Source: Myxococcales bacterium (GTDB lineage Bacteria; Myxococcota; Bradymonadia; UBA7976; UBA1532). From it: a stretch of DNA of 64,000 bases. The DNA lies in contig JACKDM010000014.1 in the NCBI GenBank assembly GCA_020633515.1, positions 26,509 to 90,508 on the forward strand, read 5' to 3'. Within the stretch, counting starts at the first letter, position 1. Each line of letters begins with the position of its first letter. This document shows, piece after piece, positions 26,311 to 35,156 of the stretch. The notes under the pieces were generated by a model. That model was not told the DNA's origin and made no database searches. It worked only from the letters and a program-made list of their open reading frames with translations. Position numbers and translations under genes: made by a program.

Positions 26311-27237
26311 ATGGAATCCAAGACCTGGACCGCAGAGGCCGCCGGCCGCCTCGACGCCGCGGTCAAACAAGCGACCGGCGAGAGCAACAGCGTGGCGCGG
26401 CGCGCGATCCGCACCGGCAAGGTCAGCGTCGGCGGCGTTCGCCAGCTCGACCCGGGCTTCGCGGTCGCCGCGGGCGCGACGATCGCCGTGGAGATGGCCG
26501 CGCCCAACCCCGCCCGCACCGAGCCGTTCGGGCTGCGGCTGGTGTACCGCGACGACTGGCTGGTGATCGTCGACAAGCCGGCGGGGCTGTTGAGCACGCC
26601 GACCCACGCCAACGAAGAAGAGACCGCGCTGCACGGCGCGCAGATGCTCTGCAAGGGCGGCGGGCGCGCCGTCAAGGTGGTGCATCGGCTCGACCGCGAG
26701 ACCTCGGGGCTGCTCGTCTTCGCCCGCGGAGTCCCGGCGGCGCGCGCGATGCGGGGCGAGATCGAGTCCCGCAGCCTGCGCCGGATCTACCGCTGCATCG
26801 TCGCCGGCGTGCCCGAGCGCGCCGAGGGGCTCGTCAGCAGCATGTTGCTCGACAACGTCGGCGGCACCGGCAAGCGCGGCTCGCGGCCGGGCACGCTCAA
26901 GGTGCGCGACCGCCGGCAGCCCGATCCGGGGCCGATGCCGGGCGCGGGGCGGCTCGCGGTGACGCGCTACCGGGTCGTCGCGCAGACCGAGCACCGCGCC
27001 GCGCTCGAGGTCAAGCTCTCGACCGGGCGCACCCACCAGATCCGCATCCACCTCGCCGAGATGGGCCACCCGGTCCTCGGCGAGCGGATCTACGCCCGCG
27101 AGGAGAGCGCGCCGCGGCAGGCGCTGCACGCGGCGAGCGTCGCGCTCGCCCACCCCGAGAGCGGCGAGCGCTTGCAGTTCGAGAGCCCGTGGCCGGCCGA
27201 TCTCGCGGGCGTGCACCCACGCGGGCGGGGCTGGTAG
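26311..27237 (+). CDS. RluA-family 23S rRNA/tRNA pseudouridine synthase
   Basis: 308 residues. A short S4-like RNA-binding N-terminus (about 15-62) precedes the catalytic domain, with HRLDRETSG giving catalytic D128, and then TGRTHQIRIHLAEMGHP. It isomerises specific uridines in rRNA or tRNA. Which member (RluA, RluC, RluD) cannot be told from sequence alone. ATG at 26311 follows AAGG. The divergent neighbour is the FMN-binding gene. Confidence 0.93.
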   Translation: MESKTWTAEAAGRLDAAVKQATGESNSVARRAIRTGKVSVGGVRQLDPGFAVAAGATIAVEMAAPNPARTEPFGLRLVYRDDWLVIVDKPAGLLSTPTHANEEETALHGAQMLCKGGGRAVKVVHRLDRETSGLLVFARGVPAARAMRGEIESRSLRRIYRCIVAGVPERAEGLVSSMLLDNVGGTGKRGSRPGTLKVRDRRQPDPGPMPGAGRLAVTRYRVVAQTEHRAALEVKLSTGRTHQIRIHLAEMGHPVLGERIYAREESAPRQALHAASVALAHPESGERLQFESPWPADLAGVHPRGRGW

Positions 27238-27271
27238 CCTCGGCGCATCGACGACCCTGGGGGATCCTGAC

Positions 27272-28618
27272 ATGCCGCTGATCCGGAGCCGGTCGTTCCC
27301 GGCCGCGCTGCTGTTCGTGGCGCTCGTGGGCTGCACCGACACCGCCGGTTCGAGCGGCGCGCGCGGCTGTCGAGGCGACACCGACTGCCCGCTCCCCCGG
27401 CGCTGCGTCGACGCGCGCTGCGTGCTCGAGTGCCGCGCCGACCTCGACTGCGCGCCGACCGAGGAGTGCCGCGACAACGTCTGCGTCGACCCGCTCGCCG
27501 GCTGCACGAGCGACGCCGACTGCCGCGCGTTCGGGCTGGTCTGCGAGATCCGCACCCGGTCGTGCGTCGAGCCGCGCGACGGCGGATCGCCGGCCGACGC
27601 CGCGCCGCGTGACGCCGCGCTGTTGATCGACGGCCTCCCGGTGATCGACGCCGAGCCCGATCCCGAGCCCGAGCTGCCCCGCGACCGCGGCGTCGACCCG
27701 CCCCGCGACGCGACCCCGCCGCCGCTCGACCGCGCGGTGCCGCCGCCCGACGCCGCCGCGCCCGACCAGGGTCCGATCCGCGGTGACGCGCGCTACGGCG
27801 ACCCCTGCCGCTGCGGCGCCGACTGCGCGAGCGGCTTCTGCCTGCAAAACCCCTACACCGGCGGCGGCCAGTGCACCGCGACCTGCGGCGGCGGGCGCGC
27901 CTGCGAGGGCATCGACCGCTGCGTGCAGGCCCGCGTCCCCGCGCTCGCGCCCGGCTGCCCCGACCCCGGCACCGGCTTCGGCGAGGGCGACGTCATCGAG
28001 ATCTGCGCGCCCAACGAGACCGGCGTCGCCTGCCGCGGCGGCGGCGACTGCGTCATCGACGGGCTCTGCATCACCCCACCCAACCCGCTCGTCGGCCAGG
28101 TGCCGGTGCAGGCGGTCTGCGGCGCGCGCTGCCAGGACGACCGCGGCTGCCCGGCCGGATTCCGCTGCCAGGCGGTCGGCGTGCAGGGTGGCGGGCAGGT
28201 GCAGGCGTGCGGCGCGGCGGTGCAGATCGCGGCCTGCCCCGACGGCAGCAACCGCTCGTGCGGCGGCGTCTGCGCCGGCGGGCTCGCGGTGAGCCACTGC
28301 CTCGTGCTCGACGACGGCCCCGGCGGCTACTGCTCGTGCGCCTGCCGCACCGGCGCCGACTGCCCGCTCGGCTTCGCGTGCAGCCCCGGCGTCATCGACA
28401 CCGGCGACCCCGCCCGCCCCGGGATCTGCCTCCCGATCGCCGGCTACACCTGCCCCGCCGGCGACGCGCAGTGCCTCTCGACGATCTGCCTCCCCGGCGG
28501 CGCGCCCGGCCAGCCCGACCAGTGCACCGCGCCCTGCGCCGGCCCCGCCGACTGCCCCGGCGGCTACGACTGCCTGCCCGTGCCCGACGCCGACCTCTCG
28601 ATCTGCGTCGCCCGCTGA
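27272..28618 (+). CDS. Cys-rich lipoprotein with EGF-like repeats
   Basis: 448 residues; ATG at 27272 with GGGGGAT upstream. Signal with lipobox ALVGC. About ten Cys-rich units of the form 'C.sDaDC..' and 'GC.dPGTGfg' follow, split by a Pro/Asp/Ala-rich linker (about 108-175). Such repeats are common in extracellular myxobacterial proteins. No enzymatic motif. Likely fully oxidised on the cell surface. Confidence 0.8.
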   Translation: MPLIRSRSFPAALLFVALVGCTDTAGSSGARGCRGDTDCPLPRRCVDARCVLECRADLDCAPTEECRDNVCVDPLAGCTSDADCRAFGLVCEIRTRSCVEPRDGGSPADAAPRDAALLIDGLPVIDAEPDPEPELPRDRGVDPPRDATPPPLDRAVPPPDAAAPDQGPIRGDARYGDPCRCGADCASGFCLQNPYTGGGQCTATCGGGRACEGIDRCVQARVPALAPGCPDPGTGFGEGDVIEICAPNETGVACRGGGDCVIDGLCITPPNPLVGQVPVQAVCGARCQDDRGCPAGFRCQAVGVQGGGQVQACGAAVQIAACPDGSNRSCGGVCAGGLAVSHCLVLDDGPGGYCSCACRTGADCPLGFACSPGVIDTGDPARPGICLPIAGYTCPAGDAQCLSTICLPGGAPGQPDQCTAPCAGPADCPGGYDCLPVPDADLSICVAR

Positions 28619-28625
28619 GCCCGCG

Positions 28626-30269
28626 TCACTCCTTCTCGTAGGGCGCCCAGTACGGCGCGTGGTTGCCGCTCTGCGTCGACTGCCCCGGCATCCAGAACGC
28701 CGGCGCCGACGGATCGCTCCCCGGCGCCGCCTCGGGGTCGATCCCGGTCACCCAGATCTGCGGCGTCGCGTCGATCCCCGGCTGGTTGGGCAGCACCCGC
28801 CCGTACGGCCGCAGGCTGGTGAACGCGAGCCACACCCGGCCATTGCCCTGCAACGGCGCCCACTTGGGCCACGAGTTGCCGAGCAGCTCGCCGCCGTTGG
28901 CGCGCTCCAGGTACACCGGCGCGCCGCCCTCGGGCGAGACCAGCCAGATGTCGGTGTTGGGGTTGATCTCCTGCGAGCCCTCGCCGCCGCCGCCGAACGG
29001 GTCGTCGCCGATCCGGTTGTAGGCGAGGTAGCGCCCGAGCGGGCTGTACGCCGGGCGGTCGTACCACCACTCGGCGCTGCGCTCGACGAGGCGCGCCGGC
29101 ATCTGCCAGACCCCGCCCATGAGCTGCCACTGCGCGATGTCACCCGAGCTGATCCCGACGTCGGGCAGCGGGTTGAACAGCCCCGACGGCCCGAGCGCCG
29201 CCGCGATGCGGTCGCCCTGCCACGACCAGTCGGGGCTGCCGCCCACGGTGCTCGGCGGCATCGGCAGCGCCCCGGTCTCGGCGCCGGTCTCGGCGTCGCG
29301 GATCACCAGCCGCCCGCCGGTGCCGGCGACGATCTGCATCGAGTCGGGCGCGAAGCTCGGGAAGTAGCCGGCGGTCATCTGCGCGTCGGCGTCGTAGAGC
29401 AGCACCGTCGGCGCGTCGACCGCGGCGACGCCCATGAAGCCGAACGGCGGGAAGGTGGTGCGGGTGTAGGCGATGCGGGTCCCGTCGCGGCTGACCGCGT
29501 GGCAGGCGGGGCAGCCGTTGCCCGAGTTGAGCGGCGTCAGGAACGGCTCGGCCTCGGCGTCGTTGACCGGCAGCCGCATGATGCTCGCCTGCCCGGTGCT
29601 CCAGTAGTAGACCGCGCCGCGGAGCTGGCTCGGGCTGACCTCGAGCGGCAGCGCCGCCGAGCGACACGCCGGCGCGCCCGCGCCGCGGTACTCGCGCACC
29701 GTCACCGTCAGCGCGAGGTCGGCCGACTGCGCCGCCGCGTTCTTGAGCCGCGCCCACGGATCACCCGCCGGCACGAGGTGGTCGGCGGCGGTGTACCAGC
29801 GCACCCGCGCGCCGTCGGCGACCAGCTCGACCTCGTAGAGCGCCTCGCCGCCGCGGCGGCCCGGATCCCATTGCAGATCGATGCCTTCGATGTTGCGCGG
29901 CAGCGCGGTGCCCGGCTCGGGGTAGACGAAGACCGGCGGATCGAGGCAGTCGCCCGGCGGCAGCGCGTCGAAGCGATCGGGCGCGTCGGCCGGGCCGTCG
30001 ACGACGACCACCGTGTCGACCGGCGGCGGCTCGCCGAAGTCGGGCGCCACGCTCGCATCCCCCGCCGCGCCGTCGGCGCCGCCCGCGTCGAGCACCGGCG
30101 GGCCCTGGTCGAGCAGACCCACGTCGAGCACCACCGCGTCGCGCTCCACGTCGGCGTCGACGATCGCCACGCCGGTGTCGCGCACCGGGCCGTCGTCGGT
30201 CGAGGATCCGTCGTCGCACCCGCCGGCGGCGAGGGCGATGGCGAGCGCGCACAGCGTTCGTCGCATCAT
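28626..30269 (-). CDS. TolB-like beta-propeller lipoprotein with CxxCH motif
   Basis: 547 residues; ATG at 30269. Lipobox AAGGC, then an Asp/Ala-rich linker and a fibronectin-like segment (about 110-210). A TolB/PD40-like propeller follows (RDGTRIAYTRT, FAPDSMQIVAG, SPLGRYLAYNRI). Inside the propeller, NGCPACHAVS is a CxxCH motif, a covalent haem-c signature. One CxxCH at a conserved place in such propellers may bind a haem or be incidental. It converges with the Cys-rich lipoprotein gene. Confidence 0.8.
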   Translation of the reverse strand: MMRRTLCALAIALAAGGCDDGSSTDDGPVRDTGVAIVDADVERDAVVLDVGLLDQGPPVLDAGGADGAAGDASVAPDFGEPPPVDTVVVVDGPADAPDRFDALPPGDCLDPPVFVYPEPGTALPRNIEGIDLQWDPGRRGGEALYEVELVADGARVRWYTAADHLVPAGDPWARLKNAAAQSADLALTVTVREYRGAGAPACRSAALPLEVSPSQLRGAVYYWSTGQASIMRLPVNDAEAEPFLTPLNSGNGCPACHAVSRDGTRIAYTRTTFPPFGFMGVAAVDAPTVLLYDADAQMTAGYFPSFAPDSMQIVAGTGGRLVIRDAETGAETGALPMPPSTVGGSPDWSWQGDRIAAALGPSGLFNPLPDVGISSGDIAQWQLMGGVWQMPARLVERSAEWWYDRPAYSPLGRYLAYNRIGDDPFGGGGEGSQEINPNTDIWLVSPEGGAPVYLERANGGELLGNSWPKWAPLQGNGRVWLAFTSLRPYGRVLPNQPGIDATPQIWVTGIDPEAAPGSDPSAPAFWMPGQSTQSGNHAPYWAPYEKE

Positions 30270-30288
30270 GACTCCATCTTCGGGGGGA

Positions 30289-30819
30289 TCAGGCGCGCAC
30301 GTGGCCTTTGACGTAGCGGCCGGCGCCGTAGGTGTTGATGAGGCCGCGCATCCGCTCGAGCCGCGCCGGGGTCGCGCCCTGGTCGCGCATCTCGATGTAG
30401 AGCCCGCGGAGCTCCTTGAGCAGCTCGGTCATCGCCTCGCGGTGGGCGCTGAGCTTGTCCTGGTTCTCGATGAGGGTGTCGTTGACCGCCGCGAGCCGGG
30501 CGCTGACGGTGCGCCGCACCTTGGCCTCGGCGGCCGGCGAGCGGAGGAAGGCCGCCGCCTGCTTGCGGTCGAGCCGCACGATCCGGGCGCTCGTGTCGGC
30601 GCGCACCGTCACCGTGCGCGGCCGGTCGTCGATCATGCCCTGCTCGCCCACGTAGGCGCCCGGCTCGTCGATCACGCCCACCTTGTGCTCGCCGCGATAG
30701 ACCGCCAGCCGCCCCGACAGCAGGATGATCATGCCATCGGGCTCGGTGCCCTCCTTGATCAGCACGGTGCCCGGCTGCACCGTCTGCGCGAGTCGGTCGA
30801 GCAGCTGATCGGCGTCCAT
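30289..30819 (-). CDS. cyclic-nucleotide-binding domain protein
   Basis: 176 residues. ATG at 30819 (MDADQLLDRL). The cNMP-binding beta roll spans about 12-95: 'PGTVLIKEGTEPDGMII', 'YVGEQGMIDDRPRTVTVRA'. The phosphate cassette has GEQGM, while the usual R-A of RTATV is RTVTV. No DNA-binding domain; the C-terminus is helical. It may be a small regulatory subunit. The start lies 70 nt from the divergent acyl-CoA ligase start, so the two promoters probably overlap. Confidence 0.85.
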   Translation of the reverse strand: MDADQLLDRLAQTVQPGTVLIKEGTEPDGMIILLSGRLAVYRGEHKVGVIDEPGAYVGEQGMIDDRPRTVTVRADTSARIVRLDRKQAAAFLRSPAAEAKVRRTVSARLAAVNDTLIENQDKLSAHREAMTELLKELRGLYIEMRDQGATPARLERMRGLINTYGAGRYVKGHVRA

Positions 30820-30889
30820 GGCGGCGAGACTAGCAGAACGGCTCCAGGCGCGGTATCGATCGCACACGCCCGCGACGTGAGGAGTGACC

Positions 30890-32686
30890 GTGCTCGACTC
30901 GATGCCCGCCCGCCTGCTCGCCCAGGGAGACGCGCAAGGTGACACCCCCGCGGTCTGGTCGCGGGTCGACGGCGCCTGGCGGCCGCTGTCGTGGGCCGCC
31001 TACGCCGACCGGGTCCGCGCCTTCGCCGGCGCCATGATCGCGCGCGGCCTGCCGCCCGGCAGCACCGTCGCCATCATCAGCAACAACCGCGTCGAGTGGC
31101 TCATCGCCGCGATGGGCGCGATGGCCGCCGGCGGGGTCCCGTTCGGCGTCTACCAGACGCTGCCCGCCGACGAGGTCGCCTACGTCGTCTCCCACGCCCG
31201 CGCCCGCCTCGTCGTCGCCGAGGACGCCGAGCAGTGGGGCAAGATCGCCGCCTCGATCGACCAGTCGAAGCTCGACGCCGGCCTGCGCGGCGCGGTGATC
31301 GACCCCCGCGGCGTCGACGACCCGCGCGCCGTCGGGTTCGCCGCCTTCCTCACCGAGGGCGCCGGCCGCGGCGCCGAGGTCGAGGAGCGCATCGCCGCGC
31401 TCGCCCCCGACGCGCTCGCGACGCTCATCTACACCAGCGGCACCACCGGCGTGCCCAAGGGGGTGATGATCACCCACCAGAACCTCGTGTGGACCACCGA
31501 CGCCGCCCGCGGCGCGCTCGGCTTCGACCCCGGCCCCGGCGACGGCATGGTCTCCTACCTGCCGCTCTCCCACATCGCCGAGCAGATGTTCTCGCTCTAC
31601 CTCCAGGTCACCTTCGGCTACCCGCTGCACATGGCCGAGCGCCTCGAAGACCTCAAGGACGTGCTCGCCGTCGCCCGCCCCACGATCTTCCTCGGCGTGC
31701 CCCGCGTCTGGGAGAAGTTCAAGGCCGCGCTCGAAGCCCGCCTCGCCGAGCTGACCGGCCCCAAGGCGCTGCTCGTGCGCTGGGCCCGCGACGTCGGGCT
31801 CCGCGCCGGCCGCCACGCCATCGACCGCGGCCCGCCCGGCGGACTGCTCGGCCTGCAGGTCCGCCTCGCCGAGAAGGTCTTCGCCGGCCCGCTCAAGGCG
31901 AAGCTCGGCCTCGACCGCCTCAAGGTCGCCGCCACCGCCGCCGCCCCGATCGGCGACGACGTGCTCACCTTCTTCCTCTCGCTCGGGATCGTGCTGCACG
32001 ACATCTACGGCCAGAGCGAGGTCACCGGCCCGACCTCGTTCAACCGCCCGATCCCCGGCAAGCGCCGCCTCGGCACCGTCGGGCTGCCGCTGCCCGGCGT
32101 CGAGGTCCGCATCGCCGACGACGGCGAGATCTGCGTGCGCGGCGGCAACGTCTTCGCCGGCTACCACCGCGACCCGGCCGCGACCGCCGAGATCCTCATC
32201 GACGGCTGGCTGCACAGCGGCGACCTCGGCGAGCTCGACCGCGACGGCTTCCTCCGCATCACCGGGCGCAAGAAGGACCTGATCATCACCGCCGGCGGCA
32301 AGAACATCGGCCCCGGCGCGCTCGAAGGCGAGCTCAAGGCGATCGACGGCGTCGCCCACGCGGTCGTGATCGGCGACCGCCGCAAGTACCTCACCGCGGT
32401 GATGACCCTCGAACCCGAGCGCGCCCTCGCGCTCGCCCGCGCCAAGGGCTGGCCCACGACCATCGAAGCGCTCGCCGAGCACCCGAGCTTCCGCGCGCAC
32501 GTCGAGGCCGAGGTCGAGCGCATCAACGCCGGCCACGCCCGCTACAGCCAGATCAAGAGCTTCGCGCTGCTGCCCGTCGAGTTCACCGTCGACGGCGGCG
32601 AGCTGACCCCCACCCAGAAGGTCAAGCGCCGCGTCGTCGACGAGAAGTACCGCGACGTGATCGACCGTATGTACCCGGAAGAATAG
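30890..32686 (+). CDS. long-chain fatty-acid CoA ligase / AMP-dependent synthetase
   Basis: About 598 residues. Activates a fatty acid to acyl-AMP and then acyl-CoA. Motifs: IYTSGTTGVPKGVM (A3), 'YGQSEVTGP' (A5), 'DGWLHSGDLGELD' (A7) and GRKKDLIITAGGKNI (A8). The 'YLPLSHIAEQMF' segment fits long-chain (FACS/FAA1-like) enzymes. I prefer the GTG at 30890, with AGGAG 5 nt upstream, over the GTG at 30884. It would link to a FadL-type porin elsewhere in the window for fatty-acid use. Confidence 0.93.
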   Translation: MLDSMPARLLAQGDAQGDTPAVWSRVDGAWRPLSWAAYADRVRAFAGAMIARGLPPGSTVAIISNNRVEWLIAAMGAMAAGGVPFGVYQTLPADEVAYVVSHARARLVVAEDAEQWGKIAASIDQSKLDAGLRGAVIDPRGVDDPRAVGFAAFLTEGAGRGAEVEERIAALAPDALATLIYTSGTTGVPKGVMITHQNLVWTTDAARGALGFDPGPGDGMVSYLPLSHIAEQMFSLYLQVTFGYPLHMAERLEDLKDVLAVARPTIFLGVPRVWEKFKAALEARLAELTGPKALLVRWARDVGLRAGRHAIDRGPPGGLLGLQVRLAEKVFAGPLKAKLGLDRLKVAATAAAPIGDDVLTFFLSLGIVLHDIYGQSEVTGPTSFNRPIPGKRRLGTVGLPLPGVEVRIADDGEICVRGGNVFAGYHRDPAATAEILIDGWLHSGDLGELDRDGFLRITGRKKDLIITAGGKNIGPGALEGELKAIDGVAHAVVIGDRRKYLTAVMTLEPERALALARAKGWPTTIEALAEHPSFRAHVEAEVERINAGHARYSQIKSFALLPVEFTVDGGELTPTQKVKRRVVDEKYRDVIDRMYPEE

Positions 32687-32705
32687 AAGAACCGCGGGCC
32701 TCGCG

Positions 32706-34265
32706 TCAGCGCGCGACCGCCTGCGACGAGGTCTCGCGGATCACCATCACCTTGATCTGCCCCGGATAGACGCAGTCCTCCTCGATGCGGTGCGCGATCT
32801 CCATCGAGAGCCGCGCCGCGCCGAGATCGTCCACCCGCCTTGGATCGACCACCACCCGCACCTCGCGCCCGCCGGAGATCACGTAGGCGTGCCGGATCCC
32901 GCGGGGGCGGAACTCCTCGCAGATCGTCTCCACCTCGTCGAGCCGCTGCGTGTAGGTCTCGATCGTCTCCCGCCGCGCCCCCGGCCGCGCCCCCGAGAGC
33001 GCGTCGGCGGCGGCGACGAGGTGGGCGAGCGGCGACGACGGCTTCTCGTCGTTGTGATGCGCCGCGATCGGATGCACGATCTCCGGCGCCTCCCCGTGCT
33101 CGCGCGCGAACGCCGCGCCGCTGACCGCGTGGCTGCCCGCCGCCTCCGTCTCGCTCCACAGCACCTTGCCGATGTCGTGCATCAGCGCCGAGCGCTGCGC
33201 CGTGCGGATGTCGAGGCCGAGATCCTCGGCCATCATGCCGCACAGGTGCGCCGTCTCGATCGCGTGCGTCCACTGGTTCTGCGTGTGGCTCGTGCGGTAG
33301 AGCAGCTTGCCGACGAGGAACTGGATCTCGGGGTGCACGCCTTGCAGCTTCAGGATCCGCGTCGCCCGCCGCCCCGCGTCGCGCGCGATCTTCTCCAGAT
33401 CGGCCCGCACCTTCTCCACCGTCGCCTCGACGAGCGCCGTGTCGAGCTCGGCGGTGCGCACCAGCCGCAGGAACGCGAGCCGCCCGACCTCGCGGGTGTA
33501 GGGATCGGGCGCCTGGAGGAAGTACCCGTCCTTCTCGTCCTGCTCGATGAACTCGACCTCGGTCGCCTCGGTGAGCGCGTGCAGCACCGCGCCCCCATCG
33601 GCGAGCAGCCGCTCGCGGATCCCCGCCTCGCGCGGCAGCTCGACCGTCGGGATCAGCCGCTCGGCCGAGAGCGGCACCCCGTAGCGATTGCAGGCCAGAT
33701 CGATCAACCGCCGCGCCTCGCCCTCGGCGTGGTTCTGCGCCCACTCCTCGCGCGCCCGCGCCGCCTTCGCCGCCGCCACCCGCGCCTCGCCGACGAGCTC
33801 GACCCCGATCTGGTCGATCAACTCGCCCCGGCTGTTGCCCGCGACCCGCTCGAACGCCTCGACGATCCGCCCGTCGAGCGCCTCGATCTCCGCCTCGATG
33901 CCCCGGATCGCCTCGCGCCGGAGCCGCATCTCCTCCGCCCGCTCCCCGAGCGCCCGATCGCGCTCCTCGACCCGCTCCGCCCGACCCTCACCCGCCGTCA
34001 CCACCCGCCCGAGCCGCTCCTCGTCGGCTTGCAGCGCGCGCTCCTCGTCGGCGAGCTGCCGGGCGAGGCGAGCGCGCAGGTGCTCGGCGCGTTCGAGCGC
34101 CGCCTTGCGGCTCGCCGCCGCCTCCCCCTCGATCCCGGCGAGGCGCGCGGCCTCGTCCCGACGGGCGGCTTCGATGGCGGCGGCGCGGCGGCGACGGGCG
34201 GCGGCGGCCATCGACCCGGCGACGGCAGCGGCCCCGGCGGCGGCGGTCGCGGCGGCGATCAACAT
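32706..34265 (-). CDS. rny: ribonuclease Y with atypical KH domain
   Basis: 519 residues, the usual length. N-terminal membrane anchor (3-24), long coiled coil (about 25-190), KH region (about 200-265) and HD domain with LMHDIGKVLW (H363/D364), 'AAHHNDEKPSS', 'AADALSGARPGARRETIE' and the terminal YPGQIKVMVIRET. RNase Y starts mRNA decay at the membrane. The KH domain normally carries a GRxGRNI loop. Here the corresponding segment reads RERLLADGGAVLHAL, so this loop is lost and RNA contact may differ. ATG at 34265. Converges with the acyl-CoA ligase gene. Confidence 0.92.
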   Translation of the reverse strand: MLIAAATAAAGAAAVAGSMAAAARRRRAAAIEAARRDEAARLAGIEGEAAASRKAALERAEHLRARLARQLADEERALQADEERLGRVVTAGEGRAERVEERDRALGERAEEMRLRREAIRGIEAEIEALDGRIVEAFERVAGNSRGELIDQIGVELVGEARVAAAKAARAREEWAQNHAEGEARRLIDLACNRYGVPLSAERLIPTVELPREAGIRERLLADGGAVLHALTEATEVEFIEQDEKDGYFLQAPDPYTREVGRLAFLRLVRTAELDTALVEATVEKVRADLEKIARDAGRRATRILKLQGVHPEIQFLVGKLLYRTSHTQNQWTHAIETAHLCGMMAEDLGLDIRTAQRSALMHDIGKVLWSETEAAGSHAVSGAAFAREHGEAPEIVHPIAAHHNDEKPSSPLAHLVAAADALSGARPGARRETIETYTQRLDEVETICEEFRPRGIRHAYVISGGREVRVVVDPRRVDDLGAARLSMEIAHRIEEDCVYPGQIKVMVIRETSSQAVAR

Positions 34266-34402
34266 GCGAGACTCCGGCTGACCTCGGTGGGGCGCCCGCC
34301 GCGACGCGACGGGCGAGTGATGATGTCGGGATGCCGCCGGTGTTGCAAGCGATGCCGCGGCACGGCGGCGTTCGGCCGGCACGATGGCCCTTCGAAACGG
34401 CA

Positions 34403-34435
34403 GGAGCCCCCGGCGCGCGTGGCGGCGGGGGCTCC
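34403..34435 (-). terminator. GC-rich hairpin, likely terminator of the Spy-like gene
   Basis: A 10-bp perfect stem (GGAGCCCCCG / CGGGGGCTCC) with a 13-nt loop lies 22 nt after the stop of the Spy-like gene. The T run after it is weak (CCGTTTCG on the minus strand). Plausible intrinsic terminator, also isolating the rny promoter. Confidence 0.45.
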
Positions 34436-34457
34436 CGGGTGGAGGATCAGGCGGCGA

Positions 34458-34955
34458 TCACTCCTCGCCGCGCTTGCCCTTCTTCCACCGCTTGCCGCGC
34501 TCCTCGCCGCGCTCGGCGCGCTTCTCGGCGCGGAGCTGCTTGATCGCGGCCTGCTGCTCGGGGGTCAAGAGCGCGCGGACGTCGAACATGACCGCCATCC
34601 GGTGCTGCTCGAGCGCGATGCGGGCGAGGCCGGCGCGCTCGACGAGGCGCAGGACCTCGGCCTTGTCGGGCTGGTCGGCGTCCATCGCGGCGCGCACCGC
34701 TTCGTGGGCGGCGCGCACGTCGCCGCGCAGCGCCTCACCGGCGTCGGCGCCGGCGTCGACGGTCTTCTGGATGCGTTCGAGGGTCGCGGCGTCGAGGCCG
34801 AGCTTGTCGGCGTTGCGCTCGAGCATCTTGACCATGCGGGCGGGGTGGGGGCCGGGCGGGCCGTGGTGGTGGGGGCCCTTGGCGAGCGCGGCGGCGGGGA
34901 GGGCGAGGCCGAGGGTGAGCAGCAGGGCGGCGAGGGCGTTGCGCGGGGTCTTCAT
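34458..34955 (-). CDS. Spy/CpxP-like periplasmic protein (LTxxQ family)
   Basis: 165 residues. ATG at 34955 with GGAGG about 8 nt upstream; cleavable signal ending AAALA. A His-rich patch (KGPHHHGPPGPH) follows, then a mostly helical body with the family motif LTPEQQAAI near the C-terminus and a Lys/Arg-rich tail. Spy and CpxP are periplasmic chaperones or sensors of envelope and metal stress. The His patch suggests metal binding. No sensor kinase is adjacent. Confidence 0.8.
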   Translation of the reverse strand: MKTPRNALAALLLTLGLALPAAALAKGPHHHGPPGPHPARMVKMLERNADKLGLDAATLERIQKTVDAGADAGEALRGDVRAAHEAVRAAMDADQPDKAEVLRLVERAGLARIALEQHRMAVMFDVRALLTPEQQAAIKQLRAEKRAERGEERGKRWKKGKRGEE

Positions 34956-35095
34956 CGGGGCTTCCTCCGGTGCGGCCGAGGGGGCTCCCTCGGGCGTTGT
35001 GGCGGGTACGACCCGGGGCGCGGCGATCGGGTTTACCGGGCGCGCGAAAGTTTTTCTGGCGCGGCGGCGAGGCGCGCGCACGATCGGCGCTGACT

Positions 35096-35124
35096 TTGCC
35101 CGCGAGCGGCAAAGCGTCCACAAT
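35096..35124 (+). promoter_or_regulatory. sigma-70-like promoter
   Basis: TTGCCC (35096-35101) and CACAAT (35119-35124) are 17 nt apart, 33 nt before the GTG of the zinc-ribbon/LysM gene. Confidence 0.45.
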
Positions 35125-35156
35125 CGGGGTCCGTCGAACCCGCCCGAGGAGCGCCC

